Shown in pieces: positions 1 through 4,442 of a DNA stretch of 5,440 bases. Made by a program: the position numbers and the translations under genes. Source of the DNA: Mobilitalea sp. GTDB lineage: Bacteria; Bacillota_A; Clostridia; Lachnospirales; Lachnospiraceae. Each line of letters opens with the position of its first letter. Position 1 is the first letter of the stretch. The stretch is taken from contig JARKQP010000128.1 in assembly GCA_029974875.1 (NCBI GenBank), forward strand, positions 1 to 5,440, in the 5' to 3' direction. The notes under the pieces were generated by a model. It had not been told where the DNA came from. It saw nothing but the letters and a program-made list of their open reading frames with translations, and did not search any database.

Positions 1-97
1 TGCGTGAACATCAGTGCCTGAAAATCAGTACCTAAATATTAGTATCTGAATATTAGTACCTGAATATTAACATTTTGAATATTAATATTTGAATTAG
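1..97. repeat. Degenerate 14-bp tandem repeat array, running off the left edge
   Basis: Seven successive units can be laid out by eye. Five are 14 bp (1-14, 15-28, 29-42, 43-56, 57-70), one is 15 bp (71-85) and one is a shortened 12 bp (86-97). The rough consensus is TACCTGAATATTAG. The first two units carry ATCAG where the later ones have ATTAG or ATTAA, so variants group along the array, as expected from stepwise duplication followed by drift. The period is not a multiple of three and stops occur in the frames checked, so it is not coding. It lies downstream of the permease terminator, between that and whatever gene is further left. There are no unique spacers, so it is not a CRISPR array. 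Its role is unknown. Confidence 0.85.
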
Positions 98-184
98 CAC
101 AGATTATATTTACAAGATATATAAAGCATCCATAAAGAGGATGTTACAAAATTTGCGAAGTAGCCGCATTCCCAAACAGTATGT
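98..184. other. AT-rich intergenic stretch, no gene seen
   Basis: This piece lies between the tandem array and the permease terminator. I see no coding frame, RNA gene or convincing promoter. The only structure is a small hairpin, CATCC at 127-131 pairing with GGATG at 139-143 around a 7-nt loop. It lacks a good T-run on either strand. Confidence 0.5.
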
Positions 185-230
185 AAAAAAATACGCCTTG
201 AGTGGCTGTAAAAGTCATTTCAAGGCGCAT
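185..230 (-). terminator. Intrinsic terminator after the MFS permease gene
   Basis: On the minus strand, ATGCGCCTTGA (230-220) pairs with TCAAGGCGTAT (201-191). This gives an 11-bp stem with one G-T wobble, and a few more pairs are possible inside the 18-nt loop. A run of seven T follows directly (191-185). The hairpin begins 66 nt beyond the permease stop codon, so it most likely ends the PHP-ROK-MFS transcript. On the plus strand the stem is followed only by ATTTTCG, so termination in that direction would be weaker. Confidence 0.88.
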
Positions 231-295
231 TTTCGCTATAAATGCTATTCTATATACAGTTCTATTGCGGACTCATTTTGCGGTAGACCCGTTAC

Positions 296-1468
296 CTAAG
301 ATTTCTTTTTCGCTATCACCGACAAACGCACTGTGCAGGCAAGTAACATCACACTGCCGGCTAAAAGCACATAGGGCATCAGCGAAAAGGAAGTGTGTGC
401 GAAAAGCTGTCCGAAGAGGGGAGGTACCAATGTGATTGCGGTATACGCAAATGCCATCTGCAGCCCCATGGTCGCCTGCGCATTTTCTTTTCCGAAATAT
501 ACAGGAGTCTGATGCAGCATGGAGGGATAAATCGGTGCGAGCCCTAAGCCGATGATGAGAAAGGCGCAGATTGTAACAAAGCTGGGCAGGGGCAGCAGCA
601 TAAGGATAATTCCCGCTATGACAAGAATGGCACCGCCACGGATCAAAGCCTCATTACTGAATTTGATGGAGAAAAAACCACTTAACATACGTCCGGCTGT
701 AATCCCGAAGAAGAACAGTGATACCCAGCCTGCCGCGTTTTCCGCGGGGATACCCTCTGTCTGTACAAGATAGCTGGCGCCCCATAGTATCATTAAGGAT
801 TCCACCGATATATACAGGAAGAAGGTCAGCATGGCGGCAACAGCTCCCTTAGCCCGGAGCGGCGCAAGCAGCCCATGTTTTGCTTTGGGACCGGATAAGG
901 ATTCTGTATGTACGGCAGAGGGGCTTTCATATTTCCTCCACATGGGGAGGGAGAACAGCAGCAGTGCAACCAGGGTGAACTGTATGATCGATATGATAGA
1001 ATATCCGTTCCTCCAGCTATTGCCCCATTGCATTAAGGCTGATACCAGAACAGGTCCCAGCATGGCTCCAACGCCCCAAAAGCAATGCAGCCAGTTCATG
1101 TGCTTCGCCTCATAATGCTCGGCTACGAATTCATTTAATCCCGAATCCACCGCGCCGGCTCCAAGGCCGAGGGGAATAGCACAGGCCAGCAGCCATAGAT
1201 AGGAGGGAGACAGTGAGAAGCCCAGCAGTGCGGCAGCTGTCATAGCGACGCTTACAACTGTGACCTTGCCGGTACCAAACCGCAGGATCACCCGATGGGA
1301 GAATAGGCTTGAAATAATGGTGCCGGCAGATACAATCATAGAAATAAAGCCGGCATTTCCAACGGGAACCCCAAAATCTACATTCATAATAGGCCATAAG
1401 GAACCGAGCAGAGAATCGGGAAGCCCTAAACTGATAAATGCTAAGTAAATCAATGCTAAGAAAATCAT
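296..1468 (-). CDS. MFS permease, FucP-like sugar transporter
   Basis: This is a 390-residue major facilitator protein of the inner membrane, with a length and hydrophobic pattern fitting 12 helices. The N-terminal half runs to about residue 175. A polar loop at about 177-205 (KYESPSAVHTES...) separates it from the second half. Features that recall the fucose permease (FucP/COG0738-like) branch are GLPDSLLGSLWP at 15-26, VDSGLNEFVAEHY at 107-119, NWLHCFWGVGAMLGP at 125-139 and GLGLAPIYPSMLHQ at 307-320. Members usually import sugars by proton symport, but some export, and the substrate cannot be read here. The ATG start is backed by AGGAGA at 1475-1480, 6 nt upstream. The gene ends with TAG. 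It follows the ROK regulator by 59 bp and is the last gene before a strong terminator, so a sugar sensed by that regulator is a likely substrate (inference). Confidence 0.88.
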   Translation of the reverse strand: MIFLALIYLAFISLGLPDSLLGSLWPIMNVDFGVPVGNAGFISMIVSAGTIISSLFSHRVILRFGTGKVTVVSVAMTAAALLGFSLSPSYLWLLACAIPLGLGAGAVDSGLNEFVAEHYEAKHMNWLHCFWGVGAMLGPVLVSALMQWGNSWRNGYSIISIIQFTLVALLLFSLPMWRKYESPSAVHTESLSGPKAKHGLLAPLRAKGAVAAMLTFFLYISVESLMILWGASYLVQTEGIPAENAAGWVSLFFFGITAGRMLSGFFSIKFSNEALIRGGAILVIAGIILMLLPLPSFVTICAFLIIGLGLAPIYPSMLHQTPVYFGKENAQATMGLQMAFAYTAITLVPPLFGQLFAHTSFSLMPYVLLAGSVMLLACTVRLSVIAKKKS

Positions 1469-1477
1469 ATGAAGTCT

Positions 1478-1519
1478 CCTATATAATAGAATTTTAATGC
1501 CTATATACTAAAATTTTAA
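1478..1519 (-). promoter_or_regulatory. Two 20-bp direct repeats upstream of the MFS gene, possible operator
   Basis: On the minus strand TTAAAATTTTAGTATATAGG (1519-1500) is followed by TTAAAATTCTATTATATAGG (1497-1478). They agree at 18 of 20 positions and have a 22-bp period, about two helical turns. The first copy contains the perfect palindrome TAAAATTTTA; the second has one mismatch in it. The downstream copy overlaps the first bases of the permease's Shine-Dalgarno site. AT-rich palindromes are typical targets of ROK repressors (NagC/Mlc class), and a ROK gene lies directly upstream, so local control of the permease is plausible. No good -35/-10 pair is seen here, and a chance duplication is possible. 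Confidence 0.5.
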
Positions 1520-1527
1520 CTCACTTA

Positions 1528-2529
1528 TTATGGCTTTCCCTGTAAGCCGGCCTGATAAGCAGAGATTGCCAGTGCAATTAAACCGGCATTGATGTCACAA
1601 GCCAAATTACTTTGGCAGGCGATGGAAGGAAAGATGTTTCGGACAGCCGGGACGGGAATTTCCTCCTCAATGGCTTTCCTTAAGGTATCAGTAAAGAAAT
1701 CACCATACAGTACTACATGCTCCGGGTTTACAATGCTGCAAAAAACGCTGACCAGCTTGGATATGGCGGCTCCCGTCTCCTTTGGGTCTTCATAGTTAAT
1801 GGAAGGCCAATCAATGCCTAAGGGCAGGATATCTACCTCACCGGCATAGCCGCAGGAGCCCTTTAAAAGCTTGCCGTCAATCATAATACCCGCACCTGGA
1901 CCAAAATGCCTGGGAAAGTAAATTCCCACAAGGACGGAAACCTCCTTTAGGCTTCTGCCATATCCAAGTACTGCCGCATTAACATCATTTTCTATAAGAA
2001 CGGGCAGCTGGTATTTCTTTTGAAAATGCTCCGCAAAAGGAAGCCCCTCCAATTCCCTGTAATCATTGACCAGAATGACACCGTCCACTTCCACGCCGGG
2101 CAGGGAAAAAGATAAGACCCTAATGGTGGGATATGCCTGCAGGGCTGCTGCCACCGGGGCTTCAAAGCTTGTAAGCTGTATGGTATCAAAGCTTTGCTCC
2201 GTTTTCCATACCTCTTCCCCATATAGGTTTCCGACACAGGCAGTAATGACATTTTTTTCGCCCCTTACCTGTGCTGATAATGCAAGTACGTGGGCATATT
2301 CTGCATTAAAGCTGTAGGCCTGTGACGGTCTTCCGCCTGTAGAGGAATGCATTTCACCCAGTATTACTTCACCGCTTTCCACAAAGCTGTTTAATATGTT
2401 TCCAACCGTAGCAAAGCTAAGGCCGGTTAGCTGTGTCATATCCTTAATTGTGGAGGTCCTGCAGGAACGCAGGCTCCAGAGGACAGTCTGGGCATTGCTC
2501 TGTTTCATGTCCAGCATGTTGATACCCAT
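1528..2529 (-). CDS. ROK-family transcriptional repressor (NagC/XylR type)
   Basis: This is a 333-residue cytoplasmic regulator. Residues about 10-72 form a winged helix-turn-helix: the HTH is TSTIKDMTQLTGLSFATVG (25-43), and the wing is followed by the family hallmark GGRPSQAYSFN (65-75). The ROK sugar-binding fold follows, with FSLPGVEVDG (141-150), IENDVNAAVLGYG (179-191) and GPGAGIMIDGKLLKGSCGYAGE (210-231). The DxGGT phosphate loop of ROK kinases is absent from the start of the domain. The usual GHxxxxxxGxxCxCGxxGC zinc segment after the AGE motif is also missing (here AGEVDILPLG, with no cysteine cluster), so this should be a repressor and not a kinase. ATG at 2529 is chosen because AAGGAAGG (2545-2538) sits 8 nt upstream. 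A GTG at 2538 overlaps that site. Two adjacent TAA stops end the gene. It lies between a PHP gene and an MFS permease, and probably responds to the sugar they handle. Confidence 0.9.
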   Translation of the reverse strand: MGINMLDMKQSNAQTVLWSLRSCRTSTIKDMTQLTGLSFATVGNILNSFVESGEVILGEMHSSTGGRPSQAYSFNAEYAHVLALSAQVRGEKNVITACVGNLYGEEVWKTEQSFDTIQLTSFEAPVAAALQAYPTIRVLSFSLPGVEVDGVILVNDYRELEGLPFAEHFQKKYQLPVLIENDVNAAVLGYGRSLKEVSVLVGIYFPRHFGPGAGIMIDGKLLKGSCGYAGEVDILPLGIDWPSINYEDPKETGAAISKLVSVFCSIVNPEHVVLYGDFFTDTLRKAIEEEIPVPAVRNIFPSIACQSNLACDINAGLIALAISAYQAGLQGKP

Positions 2530-2537
2530 AGGGATCA

Positions 2538-2545
2538 CCTTCCTT
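2538..2545 (-). promoter_or_regulatory. Ribosome binding site that fixes the ROK start
   Basis: AAGGAAGG on the minus strand ends 8 nt before ATG at 2529-2527. The longer reading frame from GTG at 2538-2536 would start inside this site and has no other Shine-Dalgarno at a workable distance. Confidence 0.7.
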
Positions 2546-2551
2546 ACATTA

Positions 2552-2606
2552 ATTATGAATGACCAAGCGTGACATTGGATTATGAATGACCAAGCCGGAT
2601 CATTGG
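2552..2606. repeat. 27-bp tandem duplication covering the 3' end of the PHP gene
   Basis: ATTATGAATGACCAAGC occurs at 2552-2568 and again at 2579-2595. The likeness continues with a one-base indel to CATTGG, giving units 2552-2578 and 2579-2606. On the minus strand the upstream unit encodes the last eight residues, PMIRLGHS, plus TAA. The downstream unit lies just past the stop in the same frame and again ends LGHS-TAA, so the stops are exactly 27 nt apart. This looks like a short slipped-strand duplication. It sits in the 50-bp gap before the ROK gene. Confidence 0.8.
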
Positions 2607-3461
2607 TTTTGTTTTACCATGGAAATCGCTGCCCTTTGTTACAAAGAGGCCATGCTGCCGGGCTTTTCTTAAAAACCACTGGGCAGTTTCAGGATCGTGG
2701 TAGCTGCTGTAGGCTTCTATGCCATCCAGTCCTAAGGGTATCAGCTGTTCGATCCTATCAAAATTACCCTTCAGGTTGATGCCGGGATGGGCTAGGACGG
2801 CCTTGCCATTATTTCTGTGTATGATATCAATGACATCCCTTAGGTCAGGATAGGTCATGTCGACGTAACAGGGCTTCCCCTGGGAACAATAGTCCCAATA
2901 AAAATTTACATAGGGATTGTCACTCCGGCTGCCGCCGGTCCGGTAAGGCTTCAAGATTTCATTTTCATAATAACGGGAGTTGTTTAATAAGGCCTCGGCA
3001 AAAGCCTCCCCAGTCCAGTGCTCACTCCAATAGCCTCCGGCAGTTACCGTATTTAATTCAGCCTCGGTAAGGGTAAAGCCCAGCCCATTTATCAACCGGA
3101 ACCTCTCCTTGGAGGCATGGATACATTGCTTCCTCACATTTTGCTCGATTTCTTCAAAATCTGTACTTTCAAGATTGATATTATAGCCTAGGACATGGAA
3201 ATTGACACCCTGGTAAGTGCAGTCGATTTCTATAGCCGGGTAACAGCTGATGCGTGTATTGGTGGATTTTTCGATGGCTCCTTTGGCTTCAAGTGCTTCC
3301 CTGGCTCCTTTTACACAGTTATGGTCCGCTATGGCCATCAGGGAAATACCTGCATCAATACACATTTTGACCAGCGCAGAAGGGGCATATTCACCGTCAT
3401 CGCTGTAGCTGGAATGGATATGCAGGTCTATGGTATGAAATTCGTTTATATCAATATCCAT
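2580..3461 (-). CDS. PHP-domain metal-dependent phosphoesterase
   Basis: This is a 293-residue cytoplasmic enzyme of the PHP superfamily (COG0613-like). A full set of metal-ligand motifs is visible: DLHIHS (12-17), YSDDG (19-23), AIADHN (43-48), AIEID (76-80), HVLGY (89-93), LAHPG (223-227) and GSDFHG (277-282). It should therefore be catalytically active with a multinuclear metal centre, removing phosphate from a small phosphorylated compound. Known members include 3',5'-nucleotide bisphosphatases/RNase AM (TrpH/YciV), a cyclic phosphate diesterase of ribose phosphate (PhnPP type) and histidinol phosphatases. I cannot choose among these. An insert at about 140-200, rich in aromatics (GGYWSEHWTGEAF, NPYVNFYWDYC), lies where cap or helper segments sit in relatives. 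ATG at 3461 is preferred because GGAGG (3474-3470) is 8 nt upstream. It is the first gene of the apparent PHP-ROK-MFS unit. Confidence 0.87.
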   Translation of the reverse strand: MDIDINEFHTIDLHIHSSYSDDGEYAPSALVKMCIDAGISLMAIADHNCVKGAREALEAKGAIEKSTNTRISCYPAIEIDCTYQGVNFHVLGYNINLESTDFEEIEQNVRKQCIHASKERFRLINGLGFTLTEAELNTVTAGGYWSEHWTGEAFAEALLNNSRYYENEILKPYRTGGSRSDNPYVNFYWDYCSQGKPCYVDMTYPDLRDVIDIIHRNNGKAVLAHPGINLKGNFDRIEQLIPLGLDGIEAYSSYHDPETAQWFLRKARQHGLFVTKGSDFHGKTKPMIRLGHS

Positions 3462-3469
3462 CGTTGTAA

Positions 3470-3474
3470 CCTCC
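3470..3474 (-). promoter_or_regulatory. Ribosome binding site that fixes the PHP start
   Basis: GGAGG on the minus strand is followed by 8 nt (TTACAACG) and ATG at 3461-3459. The frame stays open upstream to a TTG at 3530. That TTG has no Shine-Dalgarno, and the extra 23 residues do not belong to the PHP fold, which normally opens close to the DLHxHS motif. Confidence 0.8.
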
Positions 3475-3501
3475 ATTTTTAAGGGATGATAATAGGTACG
3501 G

Positions 3502-3535
3502 AAAAATATTTTTGCGGGAATTGCAAACAAGTTTG
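3502..3535. promoter_or_regulatory. Cluster of overlapping dyads in the PHP leader
   Basis: Three inverted repeats lie side by side. AAAAATATTTTT at 3502-3513 is a perfect 12-bp palindrome. TTTGC (3511-3515) pairs with GCAAA (3523-3527) over a 7-nt centre. CAAAC (3524-3528) pairs with GTTTG (3531-3535) over AA. They are 41-74 bp upstream of the PHP start. They could be operator sites for a sugar-responsive repressor such as the nearby ROK protein, but none matches a known consensus that I can name, and AT-rich DNA makes such dyads easily. Confidence 0.3.
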
Positions 3536-3626
3536 GCGTAAGCTTTAGTTTATGTTAGGCATAATAAATTGCTTAATTAATATTATCCTACAGCTTATTA
3601 TAATGATTAAAATAAGATCTGAAATA

Positions 3627-3655
3627 AGCATACATTATATTTTTAGGAAAGTCAA
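3627..3655 (-). promoter_or_regulatory. Candidate sigma-A promoter for the PHP-ROK-MFS unit
   Basis: TTGACT (3655-3650) is separated by 17 bp from TATGCT (3632-3627) on the minus strand. That is five of six and four of six matches to TTGACA and TATAAT. The position is right, just beyond the terminator of the previous gene and before the PHP gene, but the leader would be about 160 nt. The perfect dyad GAATTTATAATTC (3661-3673) abuts the -35 side and could be an operator. In such AT-rich DNA the match is only suggestive. Confidence 0.4.
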
Positions 3656-3674
3656 TAACGGAATTTATAATTCT

Positions 3675-3709
3675 AAAATAAAAAGCCTGCCAGAGCTTTT
3701 CTGACAGGC
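3675..3709 (-). terminator. Intrinsic terminator after the rubrerythrin-like gene
   Basis: On the minus strand GCCTGTCAGA (3709-3700) pairs with TCTGGCAGGC (3694-3685). This is a 10-bp stem with one wobble and a 5-nt loop, followed by TTTTTATTTT (3684-3675). It begins 48 nt past the stop of the rubrerythrin-like gene. It separates that gene from the PHP-ROK-MFS unit, which therefore needs its own promoter. Confidence 0.9.
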
Positions 3710-3757
3710 CTGAAAATAGAATGATGTAGTTCTTTATTTGAAATTGCTGTTCCTAAA

Positions 3758-4291
3758 TTAATAGCAGCCATAAATCTGATAATAGCCTTGCGGATATCCG
3801 CAAATCGGACATATCTGGGGAGCACACTCTCCGCTTAATATATTGCCGCACCCCAAACAAATCCATAAATTTTCATTAGGTTTGCAAAAAAGCTGGTTGC
3901 TTTCCACATTTTCCACAAAGGTCTGTAGCGTGCTGTAATGGTTCAGCTTAATATTTGCAATGCCATTAAACAGAGAGGCTAAGTCATCGTAGCCCTCTTC
4001 TGTCGCGGTACGGGAAAACCGGTTATATAGATCATTAGCCACATAAAATTCCGTATTGGCGGCATCCACTAAATTTTGAAAGGTACTGGTATCTCCATCA
4101 TTGAGTATCCGGCGTAATCTTTCACTGATAAACTGGGCGTTCCTGGAAATTGTTTCAAAAACACCACTGATTTCCAGCAGCACCTCTTGATCCGCGTGCT
4201 TTCTAAACAGACCGTATAGCGCATTAGTCCTTAGCTCATTTTCTAATGCGGTCTGCAGGTTAAGATAAGACCTACTGTTCTTAAATTCCAA
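3758..4291 (-). CDS. Rubrerythrin-like protein with a degenerate diiron site
   Basis: This 177-residue cytoplasmic protein has the rubrerythrin layout. A four-helix ferritin-like domain (about 5-130) is followed by a C-terminal rubredoxin-like domain with CLGC (145-148) and CPIC (161-164), enough for one Fe(Cys)4 centre, ending CGYPQGYYQ (164-172). Rubrerythrins reduce hydrogen peroxide at a diiron centre in anaerobes. Aligned by hand with a typical clostridial rubrerythrin, E19, E81 and H118 remain. The ExxH of the second helix reads A52..I55, the second Glu of ExxE is V84, and the Glu of the last ExxH is K115. A normal diiron site is therefore unlikely. The protein may be an electron carrier, a partner of a true rubrerythrin, or a sensor (inference). 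Extra cysteines are C136, C156 and C176. The start is TTG at 4291, backed by GAGGAG at 4302-4297; no in-frame ATG fits better. It stands between an ABC exporter gene and a terminator. Confidence 0.85.
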   Translation of the reverse strand: MEFKNSRSYLNLQTALENELRTNALYGLFRKHADQEVLLEISGVFETISRNAQFISERLRRILNDGDTSTFQNLVDAANTEFYVANDLYNRFSRTATEEGYDDLASLFNGIANIKLNHYSTLQTFVENVESNQLFCKPNENLWICLGCGNILSGECAPQICPICGYPQGYYQIYGCY

Positions 4292-4296
4292 ATTAT

Positions 4297-4302
4297 CTCC
4301 TC
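4297..4302 (-). promoter_or_regulatory. Ribosome binding site for a TTG start
   Basis: GAGGAG on the minus strand ends 5 nt before TTG at 4291-4289. This strong site makes the non-ATG start credible. TTG starts are common in Firmicutes and often damp translation. Confidence 0.75.
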
Positions 4303-4326
4303 ATGATACTGCTGGATTATTTTGAT

Positions 4327-4337
4327 ACATAGTATGT
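4327..4337. promoter_or_regulatory. Small perfect dyad ACATA-G-TATGT upstream of the rubrerythrin-like gene
   Basis: ACATAGTATGT is an 11-bp inverted repeat with a single central base, 36-46 bp upstream of the TTG start. That is where a -10 or operator would lie; TACTAT on the minus strand is a weak -10. No acceptable -35 is found at 16-18 bp. The site is short and could be chance. Confidence 0.25.
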
Positions 4338-4368
4338 TTTTCGGATCCTTTTTATGTCTGTGTGCATT

Positions 4369-4388
4369 TGAAAAAGATTATCATTAGC
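4369..4388. promoter_or_regulatory. Fur-box-like site upstream of the rubrerythrin-like gene
   Basis: TGAAAAAGATTATCA at 4369-4383 matches the 7-1-7 Fur element TGATAATnATTATCA at 12 of 14 defined positions. GAAAAAGATTATCATTAGC at 4370-4388 matches the classical 19-bp Fur box GATAATGATTATCATTATC at 16 of 19. The fit to the PerR element TTATAATnATTATAA is poorer (10 of 14). The site is about 80 bp before the TTG start and 55 bp after the ABC stop, so it could govern the rubrerythrin-like gene by iron. No clear promoter accompanies it. Confidence 0.5.
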
Positions 4389-4442
4389 TTTGTCAGACTG
4401 GAAAAGTCCGCCTTCTTTACTGGGCAGAAATTAAAGAAATGC

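Noticed and set aside
1..97. CRISPR array
   Set aside because: The units are contiguous 14-bp copies with no unique spacers and no cas genes in view.
127..143. Small hairpin CATCC/GGATG as a second terminator
   Set aside because: The stem is only five solid pairs and the following bases are not a T-run.
202..435. Plus-strand open frame beginning inside the terminator and overlapping the permease
   Set aside because: It overlaps the end of the MFS gene antisense, has no ribosome site, and its product is basic and low in complexity with no family features.
2530..2538. GTG at 2538 as the ROK start
   Set aside because: It overlaps the AAGGAAGG ribosome site that serves ATG 2529.
552..3482. Other open frames antisense to, or shifted within, the MFS, ROK and PHP genes
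   Set aside because: They are shadows of well-supported genes: no ribosome sites, no recognisable domains, and odd compositions rich in Ser, Arg, Cys and Pro.
3462..3530. A longer PHP protein starting at TTG 3530
   Set aside because: It has no Shine-Dalgarno there, the extra 23 residues are not PHP-like, and GGAGG with ATG at 3461 is far better.
4293..4304. Three-codon minicistron ATG-AGG-AGA-TAA overlapping the ribosome site of the rubrerythrin-like gene
   Set aside because: It arises simply from the Shine-Dalgarno sequence after a chance ATG, with no ribosome site of its own. Translational coupling is possible in principle but unsupported.
4413..4438. Inverted repeat TTCTTTA...TAAAGAA after the ABC gene as a terminator
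   Set aside because: The stem is AT-rich, the loop is 12 nt, and no T-run follows on either strand; read-through into the rubrerythrin-like gene remains possible.
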